64,000 nt of DNA from assembly GCF_016863015.1 (NCBI RefSeq), contig NZ_BOOB01000014.1, positions 124,001 to 188,000 of the forward strand. Reading direction: 5' to 3'. The position numbers and the translations under genes are program-made. The notes under the pieces are model-generated. The model was not told the DNA's origin. It worked only from the letters and a program-made list of their open reading frames with translations, and made no database searches. The DNA is from Microbispora amethystogenes. GTDB lineage: Bacteria; Actinomycetota; Actinomycetes; Streptosporangiales; Streptosporangiaceae. Of the stretch, positions 27,925 through 36,506 are shown piece after piece; the stretch's first letter is position 1, and every line of letters begins with the position of its first letter.

Positions 27925-28446
27925 TCACTCCGGTTCCTCCATCAGCGCGCGCAGCCGGGACATGCATCTGGCCCGGGTGGGTCCGATGCTGCCGACCGGC
28001 AGGTCGAGCCGGACCGCGATCTGGGCGTACCTCGCCTCGGGATGCAGCACGTAGAGGCGGATGAGCGAGCGGCAGGGCTCCCCGAGCAGGTCGAGCCGCC
28101 GCCACGCCTGCCTGCCGAAGTCGGCGTCGACCACGGCCGCCGTCGGGTCGGGCTGCGCCGTGTCCGGCACGTCCAGGTCGGAGATCACCTCACCACGGGC
28201 CCTGCGGCTGAGCCTGGCGGCCTCGTGCCGGGTGGTGGTGACGAGCCAGGCGCCGATCCGGGCGGGGTCGCGGATGGCGCCCGCGCTCTCCACGAGCCGG
28301 AGCCAGGCGCACTGCACCGCGTCGGCGGCGTCGGCGGCGCTGAGCCCGAACGCCCGCGCGACCGCCCACATCCTGCCGTCGAACCGGGCTACCAGGTCCT
28401 CCCAGCCGGCCTGGTCGATGGTGGCGAACGAGTCGTCTGTCGGCAT
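27925..28446 (-). CDS. ECF-type RNA polymerase sigma factor
   Basis: A 173-residue sigma factor. Region 2 is DLVARFDGRMWAVARAFGLSAADAADAVQCAWLRLVE (about 17-53) and region 4 is RSLIRLYVLHPEARYAQIAVRLDLPVGSIGPTRARCMSRLRAL (about 126-168), with the HTH at AQIAVRLDLPVGSIG. Region 2.3-2.4 includes RIGAWLVTTTRHEAARLSRR. The family directs polymerase to stress promoters. No classical zinc-finger anti-sigma gene is adjacent; the neighbours are a subtilase (63 bases upstream) and the small beta-sandwich gene (67 bases downstream), suggesting proteolysis-linked control. Confidence 0.88.
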   Translation of the reverse strand: MPTDDSFATIDQAGWEDLVARFDGRMWAVARAFGLSAADAADAVQCAWLRLVESAGAIRDPARIGAWLVTTTRHEAARLSRRARGEVISDLDVPDTAQPDPTAAVVDADFGRQAWRRLDLLGEPCRSLIRLYVLHPEARYAQIAVRLDLPVGSIGPTRARCMSRLRALMEEPE

Positions 28447-28509
28447 GAAGTCACTCTTCGCGCTCGGGGGAATGCGAATGGTGACTGGAACCCTATCGAT
28501 CCCCGGTCG

Positions 28510-29520
28510 TCACGACCACCCCGAGATCCCCGGCCCGCCGTCCCGCAGCAGGCGTCGTTCGGCCTGGTCGGGTGGAACCTCCCGGCACAGACGGGCGAGC
28601 GCGCCGGAGACCACGGCGGCGGCGAAGGACGTGCCGCTCCAGGAGGCGTAGCCGTGGAAGCCGCCGTGGTCCAGGAAGCTGCTGACGAGCCCGACGCCGG
28701 GCGCCCACACGTCCACCCAGGGCCCGTACGCCGAGAAGGGCGCGCGCATGTCCCCGTCGAGTGCGCCGACCGCGACGACGCCCGGCAGGGCGGCGGGCCA
28801 GAAGGGACGCGAGGAGGCCGTGTTGCCGGCGCAGGCCACGACGGCGGGGAAGGCGGCGAGCGCCTCGGCCAGCCCCAGGGGCGGCCCGTCGTCGAAGGTG
28901 TGCCCGCCGAAGGAGAGGTTGAGCACGTCGGCGGGCCCGCCGCGCAGCACTGAGAGGGCGCCCAGCAGCGCCGCCTCGTCGCTGACGCCGTCGCTGTCGA
29001 GGAGGCGTAGGACGCGCAGGCGCGCGCCGGGGGCGTGCCGCAGGATGAGCCCGGCCACGAACGTGCCGTGCCCGGCCTGCCGGTCGAGCACGCCGTCACC
29101 GTCGGCGTCGGGCGTCTCGGCGATGTCGGCGCTGTACCACCGCGCCAGCCACGGATGCGGGGCCAGGCCCGTGTCGAGCACCGCGACGGTGACCTCGCAG
29201 GGCTCCCCCGGCTCGTACGGCGGAGGCGGCGCGGGGGAGGGCGCCCCGCCGGGTCCGCCGAAGAACAACGGCTGGCCCGACAGGACGTGGTTGGGGGAGG
29301 CGGCGTGCCCGCGGTCGCGCAGCGTGGCCGTCAGGTCGATCACGTCGGCGTCCGGCGCGAGCCGTACGCGGTGCACGCGGCCCGTCCCGGGAAGCGGCCC
29401 GGGGAGCGGCTCGGCGGCGAGCGTCCACCGGGCGACCGCGGCGGGGGCGGAGGTCAGCAGTTCGCCCGGGCGGATGAGGGCGGGGCGCCCGGGGACGGGC
29501 TCGATGAGCCGGGTGCGCAT
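28510..29520 (-). CDS. cytoplasmic subtilisin-family (S8) serine protease
   Basis: A 336-residue subtilase. The catalytic triad is Asp116 (VAVLDTG), His150 (GHGTFVAG) and Ser297 (SGTSFAAA), with the oxyanion Asn in ACAGNTASS about 232. A short N-terminal region ends in ASPNHV, like the junction of an I9-type prodomain. There is no signal peptide or transmembrane segment, so it is likely cytosolic and processes an internal target. It heads the operon with the ECF sigma factor, the small beta-sandwich protein and TPR-CHAT, giving two peptidases in one regulatory unit. Confidence 0.9.
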   Translation of the reverse strand: MRTRLIEPVPGRPALIRPGELLTSAPAAVARWTLAAEPLPGPLPGTGRVHRVRLAPDADVIDLTATLRDRGHAASPNHVLSGQPLFFGGPGGAPSPAPPPPYEPGEPCEVTVAVLDTGLAPHPWLARWYSADIAETPDADGDGVLDRQAGHGTFVAGLILRHAPGARLRVLRLLDSDGVSDEAALLGALSVLRGGPADVLNLSFGGHTFDDGPPLGLAEALAAFPAVVACAGNTASSRPFWPAALPGVVAVGALDGDMRAPFSAYGPWVDVWAPGVGLVSSFLDHGGFHGYASWSGTSFAAAVVSGALARLCREVPPDQAERRLLRDGGPGISGWS

Positions 29521-29725
29521 TCGCGGAGCCTTTCCACGACCTATCTGGGGAGATCGCGGAAGGTGTCATTCCCAATGCAAAGAGTTGCCAAGCACCATTC
29601 GGTATGACCCCCCTCTGGTGCCAGGCTGCGACGGACGGTAGTCTCTCCTACAGTCATCCAACCGTGATCATCTCAAACCGTGAGGCCGTTGGGGAAGGCG
29701 CACCTCATGCGAATTGGGAGGTCCG

Positions 29726-30223
29726 GTGGCTGCTGCTCGTGGCGTCCTGTACGTCCACTCGGCTCAGCCTGCGCTGTGCCCGCATATCGAGTGGGCCGTC
29801 GCAGGCGTTCTTGGCGTGCCCGTCGACCTGACGTGGACCGCCCAGCCCGCCGCGCCCGGGACCCTGCGGGCCCAGGCGGAGTGGGAGGGCCGTCCCGGCA
29901 CCGCCGCGGCGATCACGTCATCGCTCATGGGCTGGCAGCGCATCCGCTTCGAGATCACCGAAGACGCCTCGCCGGGTGTCGACGGCTCCCGGCATGCCTA
30001 CACGCCGACGCTCGGGGCCTTCACGGCCGTCGTCGGCGCGAACGGCGACATCCTGGTCCCCGAGGACCGGCTACGCAACGTCATGCTGATGGCGACCCAG
30101 GGCCGGGTGGTCCTGGAGGACGAGCTCGACCGCCTGCTCGGCAAGCAGTGGGACGAGGAGCTCGAGTCGTTCCGCTACGCGGGCGAGGGAGCCCCGGTCC
30201 GCTGGCTGCACGCCGCCGTCTGA
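29726..30223 (+). CDS. DUF3145-family protein
   Basis: A 165-residue protein of the actinobacterial DUF3145 family, function unknown. It begins MAAARGVLYVHSAQPALCPHIEWAVAGVLG and contains GWQRIRFEITEDASPG. The C-terminal half (GDILVPEDRLRNVML ... LDRLLGKQWDEELESFRYAGEG) is conserved in length. GGGAGG lies at 29716-29721 just before the GTG at 29726; a TTG at 29714 is possible but less likely. It is soluble with no signal. It stands alone, divergent from the subtilase operon. Confidence 0.8.
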   Translation: MAAARGVLYVHSAQPALCPHIEWAVAGVLGVPVDLTWTAQPAAPGTLRAQAEWEGRPGTAAAITSSLMGWQRIRFEITEDASPGVDGSRHAYTPTLGAFTAVVGANGDILVPEDRLRNVMLMATQGRVVLEDELDRLLGKQWDEELESFRYAGEGAPVRWLHAAV

Positions 30224-30416
30224 CCCCCGCCGCCGGCCTCCGGCTCGTCCGGAGCCGTCCGCCGCGTCCCGGAGGTTCCCCGCTCGGATCGCCACAGCGG
30301 ACGCCCGGCCACCGCTCACCCCGGCCCCTCCCCTGGGGGTCGTCCGGCTCTTCCTCATGCTGATCGCGCGGCCGGGCGTCGTCGTACCGCGTCCCGACCA
30401 GGCAAGAGAGTCCCGA

Positions 30417-31031
30417 TCAGGCGAGGGCGTCCAGGACGGCGAGGTCCTCGACGGTCAGGCCGAGCCCGGCCGCCCGCATGTTCTCCTCCAGGTGGGCGAG
30501 CGAGGAGGTGCCGGGAATCGCCAGCGTGACCGGGGACCTGGTGAGCAGCCAGGCGAGCGCCACCTGCGCCCGGGCCGCGCTGTACCGGCCCGCGACTCGT
30601 CGAGCGTCGCGAGCCGCGCGGTGGAGGGGGCCATACCGGGCGGGGCCTGCGACAGGTCCAGCCCGGGGCGGAGCATGCCGGAGGCGAGCGGGAAGTGCGC
30701 GGTGAACGCGATGCCGGCGGTCTCGCACACGCCGAGGACCTCGTCGCCGGACCGGTCGAACAGATGCAGGCGGTTCTGCACCGCGGCCACCGGCGCGATC
30801 GCCCGCGCCGTCGTTGGCCACGTGCGGGCTGTAGGAGTCGCTCGTGTCGATATGGGTGACGCCCAGCTCCACGGCCCGGCGGAGTGCGGCGAGCGCGGCG
30901 GCGCGGTCCCACGGCGGTCCCCACACGCCCGGCCCCGGCAACTGCATGGTTCCATACCCGAGCCGCCCGACGGCCCGCCCGACGGCCCGCCCGTCGGCGA
31001 GCCGCAGGACGCCGGTGCTGGGAACGGTCAT
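30417..31031 (-). pseudogene. aldo/keto reductase with internal deletion and frameshifts
   Basis: The first 74 codons read an aldo/keto reductase start (LADGRAVGRAVGRLGYGTMQ ... GVTHIDTSDSYSPHVAND). Near 30805 about 110 residues, including the catalytic Tyr/Lys region, are missing and the frame changes to APVAAVQNRLHLFDRSGDE. It later returns to the first frame (ALAWLLTRSPVTLAIPGTSS) and ends normally. A full enzyme would be about 290 residues; this cannot encode one. Its ATG overlaps the stop of the small HTH gene upstream. Confidence 0.85.
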
Positions 31032-31318
31032 TCGGTCCTCTTGGTGCCGGCCGCGGCCTGGTCGCCGCGGCTGCGGGAGAGACGGGCACGGATCGACGCG
31101 GTGGTGATCGCGCCCTCGGGATCGCGGTCGAGCTTGTGCCGCCGTACGAGGTCGTGCACCCCCTGGCGGGTGATGCCCAGCATCGCCGCGGCGACCGAGA
31201 CCGGAACCGAGGTGGCGGCCGGGTGCCCCGCGCGCCGGGCGACCGCCCGGCCCAGCGGGGTGCCCCACCACGCCGCGGGCGAGTCGAACGGCTCGTCTCC
31301 GGGATACAGGGCGCTCAC
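31028..31318 (-). CDS. small helix-turn-helix protein
   Basis: A 96-residue protein with a helix-turn-helix of the excisionase or short MarR kind: VSVAAAMLGITRQGVHDLVRRHKLDRD (about 41-67), followed by ASIRARLSRSR. The N-terminal 30 residues (ALYPGDEPFDSPAAWWGTPLGRAV) may be an oligomerisation or effector part. The GTG at 31318 gives this length. Its TGA overlaps the ATG of the dead aldo/keto reductase (ATGA), so it was probably the upstream partner of that gene; whether it still has a target is unclear. Confidence 0.65.
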   Translation of the reverse strand: MSALYPGDEPFDSPAAWWGTPLGRAVARRAGHPAATSVPVSVAAAMLGITRQGVHDLVRRHKLDRDPEGAITTASIRARLSRSRGDQAAAGTKRTE

Positions 31319-31383
31319 GAGCCTGATCGCGAGGAAGGCGGCCGCGCGATCGTCCCGTCCGGCGCGTGGGCTCCGGACACGAC

Positions 31384-31420
31384 GGAAGCGCCGGCCCCGT
31401 GATCGGGGGCCGGCGCTTCC
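31384..31420 (-). terminator. terminator of the fatty-acid synthesis operon
   Basis: A 15-bp perfect stem (GGAAGCGCCGGCCCC paired with GGGGCCGGCGCTTCC) with a 7-base loop starts ten bases past the carboxyltransferase stop. Strong GC stem without a T-tract. Confidence 0.85.
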
Positions 31421-31429
31421 GGAAAGCGA

Positions 31430-32884
31430 TCAGAGCGGGATGTTGCCGTGCGCGCCGCGGGCCGGGGTGGCCTGGGCGAGCACCCGGGCGATCGCGCCGC
31501 GGGTCTTGGCCGGCTCGATGACCTCGTCGACCACGCCGAGGTCGATGGCGCGCTGAAGGCCGCCCGCGGCCTTCTCGTGCTCCTCGGCCAGCCGGGCCTC
31601 CAGCGCGGCCCGCTCCTCCTCCGGCACGGCGGCGATCTCGCGCCGCTTGATGATCCGCACCGCCGCGACCGCGCCCATGACCGCCACCTCCATGGTCGGC
31701 CAGGCGAACACGCGGGTCGCGCCGAGCGAGCGGGAGTTCATCGCGATGTACGCCCCGCCGTACGCCTTGCGGGTGATCAGCGTGACGCGGGGCACGGACG
31801 CCTCGGCGAAGGCGTGCAGCAGCTTCGCGCCGCGCCGGACGACGCCGTCGTGCTCCTGGCCGACGCCGGGGAGATAGCCCGGCACGTCCACCAGCACGAT
31901 CAGCGGAACCCCGAAGGCATCGCACATCCGCACGAACCGGGAGGCCTTCTCCGCCGACGCGGAGTCGAGGCAGCCGCCGAGCCGCATGGGGTTGTTGGCG
32001 ATGACGCCGACGGTGCGGCCGCCGAGCCGGCCCAGGGTGGTCACGATGTTCGGCGCCCACTTGGGCTGAAGCTCCACGCCGGGCTCGTCGAGCAGGCCCT
32101 TGACCAGGGGATGGACGTCGTACGCGCGGCGGGGGTTGTCGGGGAGCACGTCGCTGAAGTCGACCTCGTCCACCTCGCGCATCCGGCCCTGGTGGCCGAG
32201 GAGGCCGGCGAGCTGGCGGGCCCTCAGCAGGGCCTCGGGCTCGTCCTTCGTGACGACGTGGACGACTCCGCTGCGCTTGCTGTGCGGCTCCGGGCCGCCC
32301 AGGGCGGCCATGTCGATCTGCTCGCCGGTGACGCTGCGGACGACGTCGGGGCCGGTGACGAAGATGCGGCCGCTGTCGGCCAGGATCACGATGTCGGTCA
32401 GGGCCGGGCCGTACGCGGCGCCGCCGGCCGCCGGGCCGACGACGACGGAGATCTGGGGAACGACGCCGGACGCCTTGGTCATGGCCGCGAACACCCGGCC
32501 CACGGCGTGCAGCGACTCCACGCCCTCGGCGAGGCGGGCGCCGCCGCAGTGCCAGACGCCGATGACCGGCACCCGCTCGCGGACGGCCACGTCGTAGGCG
32601 TGGACGATGTGCTCGCAGCCCTCCGCGCCCATCGCGCCGCCCTGGATGCGGGCGTCGCTGCAGAACGCCACGACCGGCACGCCGTCCACCCGGCCGGTCA
32701 CGGCCAGCACGCCGCTCCTGTCCTCGGGGGAGATCCGCCGGATCGAGCCCTCGTCCAGCAGGTGCCCGAGGCGCACCAGGGGGTCGCGAGAGTCGATGGC
32801 CGCCGCTTCGGCGGTCGCGGCCGCCGTCTCCCTGGCTGCCGTGGTCCCTCTGTCGGCCGTCGTCCCGCTGTCGAGCACAGTCAT
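31430..32884 (-). CDS. acyl-CoA carboxylase carboxyltransferase (beta) subunit
   Basis: A 484-residue biotin-dependent carboxyltransferase that would move CO2 from biotin to acetyl- or propionyl-CoA, making malonyl- or methylmalonyl-CoA. Typical sequence includes DDGSIRRI-like EGSIRRISPE, YDVAVRERVPVIGVWHCGGAR, VGPAAGGAAYGPALTD and VPGYLPGVGQEHDGVVRRGAKLL. An Ala/Thr-rich N-terminal leader of about 30 residues precedes it. The ATG at 32884 follows GGGAG. Lying 14 bases after fabF, it probably supplies malonyl-CoA for the same pathway; the biotin-carrying alpha subunit is not in the window. Confidence 0.88.
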   Translation of the reverse strand: MTVLDSGTTADRGTTAARETAAATAEAAAIDSRDPLVRLGHLLDEGSIRRISPEDRSGVLAVTGRVDGVPVVAFCSDARIQGGAMGAEGCEHIVHAYDVAVRERVPVIGVWHCGGARLAEGVESLHAVGRVFAAMTKASGVVPQISVVVGPAAGGAAYGPALTDIVILADSGRIFVTGPDVVRSVTGEQIDMAALGGPEPHSKRSGVVHVVTKDEPEALLRARQLAGLLGHQGRMREVDEVDFSDVLPDNPRRAYDVHPLVKGLLDEPGVELQPKWAPNIVTTLGRLGGRTVGVIANNPMRLGGCLDSASAEKASRFVRMCDAFGVPLIVLVDVPGYLPGVGQEHDGVVRRGAKLLHAFAEASVPRVTLITRKAYGGAYIAMNSRSLGATRVFAWPTMEVAVMGAVAAVRIIKRREIAAVPEEERAALEARLAEEHEKAAGGLQRAIDLGVVDEVIEPAKTRGAIARVLAQATPARGAHGNIPL

Positions 32885-32898
32885 TCGAGACTCCCTTG

Positions 32899-34131
32899 TC
32901 AAACGGTCGTGAAGGCCACGGCGACGTTGTGGCCGCCGAACCCGAAGGAGTTGTTCACGGCCGCGATCTGCCCCTCGGGCAGGTCGCGCGGCTTGTCGCA
33001 CACGATCTCGACGCCGATGCCGTCGTCCAGGTCGTCCACGTTGATCGTGGGGGGGATCAGCCGCTCGGCCAGCGTCTTGATCGTGAAGACCGACTCGATG
33101 CCGCCCGCGCCGCCGAGCAGATGCCCGGTCATCGACTTGGTCGAGGTGACGAGGACGTGCGAGCCGAACGACTTCTCGACCGCCTGGACCTCGATCACGT
33201 CGCCCGCGGGGGTGGAGGTGGCGTGCGCGTTGACGTGCAGGATGTCGCGCCCGGTCAGCCCCGCGTCGGTCAGAGCCTGGGTCATCGCCGTGATGAGCCC
33301 CCGGCCCTCGGGCTCGGGCTGGGTGATGTGGTGGGAGTCGGCGGACAGGCCGAGGCCCGCCACCTCGGCGTAGATCCGGGCGCCGCGGGCCACCGCGTGC
33401 TCGTACGACTCCAGCACGATCAGGCCGGCGCCCTCGCCGAGGACGAAGCCGTCACGGCCGCGGTCCCAGGGGCGGGAGGCCCGCTCGGGCTCGTCGTTCC
33501 GGGTCGACATGGCCCGGGCCGCCGCGAAGGCCGCCACGTTCAGCGGGTGGATCGCCGCCTCCGTGCCGCCCGCCACGACGACGTCCGCCCGGCCGGCGCG
33601 GATCATGTCCAGCGCGTACCCGATGGCTTCGGCGCCGGAGGCGCAGGCGGAGACGGTGGCGTGGACGCCGGCCCGGGCGCCCAGTTCGAGTCCCACCCAG
33701 GCCGCCGGGCCGTTGGGCATCAGCATGGGCACGGTGAACGGCGACAGCCGCTGCCAGCCCCGCTCCTTGAAGGTGTCGTAGGCCGACAGCGTCGTGCCGA
33801 TGCCGCCGATGCCGCTGGAGACGCAGACCCCGAGCCGCTCGGCGGGCACCTCGGGGGCACCCGCGTCCTGCCATGCCTGGCGGGCGGCGATCAGCGCGAA
33901 CTGCTCGCTGCGGTCGAGCCTGCGAGCCTCCGGCCGCGGCAGCACCTCGGCCGGATCGACGGCCGCCACACCGGCGAACTTCACCGGCACGGAGTCGACC
34001 CAGTCCTCGGTGAGCGGGCGGATGCCCGACCGCCCCTCGAGGAGCGCCGACCAGGTCGATGCGACGTCTCCACCGAGGGGCGTCGTCGCGCCGAGCCCGG
34101 TGACCACGACACGTACCCGGTCCTTACTCAC
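32899..34131 (-). CDS. fabF: 3-oxoacyl-ACP synthase II
   Basis: A 410-residue beta-ketoacyl-ACP synthase that elongates acyl chains with malonyl-ACP. The active Cys is in VSACASGAEAIGYA (Cys163), and the two His are in VNAHATSTPAGD and KSMTGHLLGGAGGIE, giving the Cys-His-His triad of elongating condensing enzymes. It ends NNSFGFGGHNVAVAF. It is fourth in the fabD-fabH-acpP-fabF block and 90 bases after acpP. Confidence 0.95.
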   Translation of the reverse strand: MSKDRVRVVVTGLGATTPLGGDVASTWSALLEGRSGIRPLTEDWVDSVPVKFAGVAAVDPAEVLPRPEARRLDRSEQFALIAARQAWQDAGAPEVPAERLGVCVSSGIGGIGTTLSAYDTFKERGWQRLSPFTVPMLMPNGPAAWVGLELGARAGVHATVSACASGAEAIGYALDMIRAGRADVVVAGGTEAAIHPLNVAAFAAARAMSTRNDEPERASRPWDRGRDGFVLGEGAGLIVLESYEHAVARGARIYAEVAGLGLSADSHHITQPEPEGRGLITAMTQALTDAGLTGRDILHVNAHATSTPAGDVIEVQAVEKSFGSHVLVTSTKSMTGHLLGGAGGIESVFTIKTLAERLIPPTINVDDLDDGIGVEIVCDKPRDLPEGQIAAVNNSFGFGGHNVAVAFTTV

Positions 34132-34221
34132 TTCGTCTGCACTCCTCTTGCTGTTCGGGGCGTGAAGGGACCAGACATGCCCGGCCGCTCCCGGTGGCGC
34201 GGGCGGGGCACGTCCGGCGGT

Positions 34222-34461
34222 TCAGCTCTGGATGAAGCTGATGACGTCCTTGACGGTCTTCAGGTGCTTGAGCTGGTCGTCGGGGATCTCGACGCCGAAC
34301 TCGTCCTGGGCCGCGACGGCGATCTCGACCATGGAGAGCGAGTCGATGTCGAGGTCGTCCACGAAGCTCTTCTCCGGGGTGACCTCCGCGGCCGGGATGC
34401 CGGTGATCTCGTTCACGATCTTGCCGAGGCCCGCGAGGATCTCCTGCTCGGTCAGTGCCAT
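34222..34461 (-). CDS. acpP: acyl carrier protein
   Basis: A 79-residue acidic, four-helix acyl carrier protein. The phosphopantetheine attachment serine is Ser41 in DDLDIDSLSMVE. It carries growing acyl chains for the FabD, FabH and FabF enzymes encoded around it. A purine-rich AAGGAGAAG lies before the ATG at 34461. Typical length for a primary-metabolism ACP. Confidence 0.97.
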   Translation of the reverse strand: MALTEQEILAGLGKIVNEITGIPAAEVTPEKSFVDDLDIDSLSMVEIAVAAQDEFGVEIPDDQLKHLKTVKDVISFIQS

Positions 34462-34539
34462 GTCGCGACTTCTCCTTGTTGTGTTTTCCTGGTTCGTCTG
34501 GGTCGCCCCAGATCCGTACGGCGGGCCGTACGGGGTCTC

Positions 34540-35496
34540 TCAGGGGATCTCGATCACCTGGGAGGCGTAGGTGAGGCCGGCGCCGAAACCCAGCAGCAGG
34601 GCGAGGCCGCCCGACGCGATCTCGCCGCGCTCCAGCATGCGGGAGAGCGCGAGAGGGATGGACGCGGCCGAGGTGTTGCCGGCGAGCACGATGTCCTTGG
34701 CGACGACGGCTTTGTCGGCGCCGATCCTGCGGGCGATGGCCTCGACGATGCGCAGGTTCGCCTGGTGCGGGACGAAGGCGGCCAGGTCGGCGGGGTCCAC
34801 GCCGGCACGCTCGCAGGCGAGCATGGCCACCGGATGAAGGGTGGTCGTGGCCCAGCGGAACACCGCCTGGCCCTCCTGGTGGAGGAAGGAGTTCCGGTCC
34901 TTGATCATGATCGCGTCGGCTTTGTCGCCGGCGCTGCCCCAGGCCACCGGGCCGATGCCCGGCCGGTCGGAGGGGCCCACGACGGCGGCGCCCGCGCCGT
35001 CCGCGAAGATGACGGCGGTCGACCGGTCGTCGCGGTCGACCCACTGGCTGAGCTTCTCGCTGCCCACCACCAGCACGTTGGTCGCCGAGCCCGTCCGTAC
35101 GGCGTCGGACGCGGCGGCCAGGGCGTAGCAGAACCCGGCGCAGGCGGCGTTCAGGTCGTAGGCGCCGGGCGCGCTGATGCCCAGCCGGTGGGCGACGCGG
35201 CCGGCGGTGTTGGGGATCGGCGCCTCGGGCGTGCAGGTCGCCACAATCACCAGGTCGATGTCGTCGCTCGACAGGCCGCTGGCGGCCAGCGCCTTGCCGC
35301 CCGCCTGGACCGCGAGGTCGATCTCCGACTCCTGCGGCCCCGCGATGCGGCGCTCCTTGATCCCGACGCGGCTCTGGATCCACTCGTCGTTGGTGTCGAG
35401 CCGCGCGGCGAGGTCGTCGTTGGTGACGACCTGCGCGGGCTGGTAGCCGCCGAACGCGAGGATGCGCGCGGCGGGGGCGCCCTGGCCGAGCCTCAT
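34540..35496 (-). CDS. fabH: 3-oxoacyl-ACP synthase III
   Basis: A 318-residue initiating condensing enzyme joining an acyl-CoA to malonyl-ACP. The catalytic Cys is in YDLNAACAGFCYAL (Cys119), His in FVPHQANLRIVE and Asn in LAGNTSAASIPLAL. In actinomycetes it usually accepts branched starter CoAs. The ATG at 35496 overlaps the fabD stop (ATGA), so it is translationally coupled; the frame remains open upstream inside fabD, but that part is not FabH. Confidence 0.94.
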   Translation of the reverse strand: MRLGQGAPAARILAFGGYQPAQVVTNDDLAARLDTNDEWIQSRVGIKERRIAGPQESEIDLAVQAGGKALAASGLSSDDIDLVIVATCTPEAPIPNTAGRVAHRLGISAPGAYDLNAACAGFCYALAAASDAVRTGSATNVLVVGSEKLSQWVDRDDRSTAVIFADGAGAAVVGPSDRPGIGPVAWGSAGDKADAIMIKDRNSFLHQEGQAVFRWATTTLHPVAMLACERAGVDPADLAAFVPHQANLRIVEAIARRIGADKAVVAKDIVLAGNTSAASIPLALSRMLERGEIASGGLALLLGFGAGLTYASQVIEIP

Positions 35497-36389
35497 CCGA
35501 GCACCTCCCGGGCCGTGTCGAGGTCGGCGGGGGTCTTGAGCGCGACCGTCCTGACGCCGGGCATGGCGCGCTTGGCCAGGCCCGTCAGCGTGCCGCCGGG
35601 CAGCAGTTCGATCATGGTGGTGACCCCCCGCTCGGCCATCGTCGCCATGCAGGCGTCCCACCGGACCGGGTTGGCGACCTGGGTCACCAGCCGCTCCAGG
35701 AACTCGCCCCCGGCGGTGACCGCCGCGCCGTCCGCGTTGGACAGCAGCGTGATCGACGGTTCGGCGGGGGTGACGGTCGCGGCCTCGGCGCGCAGGTGGT
35801 CCACGGCCGGGGCCATGTGGACGGTGTGGAAGGCTCCGGCGACCGCCAGGGAGCGCACCCGCGCCCTGGCGGGCGGGTCGGCCGCGAACGCCTCCAGGCG
35901 CTCCAGCGTGCCGCCCGCGACGATCTGGCCCGCGCCGTTGATGTTCGCGGGGGTGAGGCCGTGCCGGTCGAGCGCGGCCAGGACCTCGTTCTCGTCGCCG
36001 CCGAGCACCGCGCTCATGCCGGTCGCGGTGACGGAGGCGGCCTTGGCCATCGCCAGCCCGCGCTCCCGCACCAGGCCGAGGGCCTGCTCGGGGGTCAGCA
36101 CCCCGGCGACCGCGGCGGCGGCGAACTCGCCGACGCTGTGCCCGGCGACCAGGTCGGGCCGCACGCCCAGCGTCTCGAAGGACGCCAGGGCCGCCGCCAC
36201 CAGCAGCGGCTGGGCCACGGCGGTGTCGCGGATCTCGTCGGCCCCCGCGGTCGTCCCGTACGACGCGAGATCGAGCCCCGCGATGTCGGACCACGCGGAG
36301 ATTCGGTCCCGGAACTCGGGGATCTCAAGCCACGGACTGAGGAATCCTGGGGTTTGGGCGCCTTGGCCCGGAGCGACGATGACGAGCAC
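35493..36389 (-). CDS. fabD: malonyl-CoA:ACP transacylase
   Basis: A 298-residue acyltransferase loading malonyl units onto ACP. It shows VAPGQGAQTPG at the start, the nucleophile in AGHSVGEFAAA (Ser85) and the His of VAGAFHTVHM (His188). First gene of the fab operon, beginning with GTG at 36389. The roughly 115-bp region upstream, between it and the regulator gene, holds the likely operon promoter. Confidence 0.94.
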   Translation of the reverse strand: MLVIVAPGQGAQTPGFLSPWLEIPEFRDRISAWSDIAGLDLASYGTTAGADEIRDTAVAQPLLVAAALASFETLGVRPDLVAGHSVGEFAAAAVAGVLTPEQALGLVRERGLAMAKAASVTATGMSAVLGGDENEVLAALDRHGLTPANINGAGQIVAGGTLERLEAFAADPPARARVRSLAVAGAFHTVHMAPAVDHLRAEAATVTPAEPSITLLSNADGAAVTAGGEFLERLVTQVANPVRWDACMATMAERGVTTMIELLPGGTLTGLAKRAMPGVRTVALKTPADLDTAREVLG

Positions 36390-36506
36390 GTACTCAACCC
36401 TGCCCTGTAGAGGTTCACCACACTGATGGAGATCCGAACGAACTTTGTGGAGGTGGCGTTGTGGGGTACCTACAGTTTCGGTGTCGAGTGGATTAAGGAA
36501 CCCGGC
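36390..36506 (-). promoter_or_regulatory. probable fab operon promoter/regulator region
   Basis: This spacer separates the FasR-like gene from fabD on the same strand. On the minus strand it has two CCACAA-containing steps (CCCCACAACGCC and CCTCCACAAAG) about 13 bases apart, which could be a regulator site. I cannot pick out -35 and -10 hexamers confidently. Confidence 0.35.
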
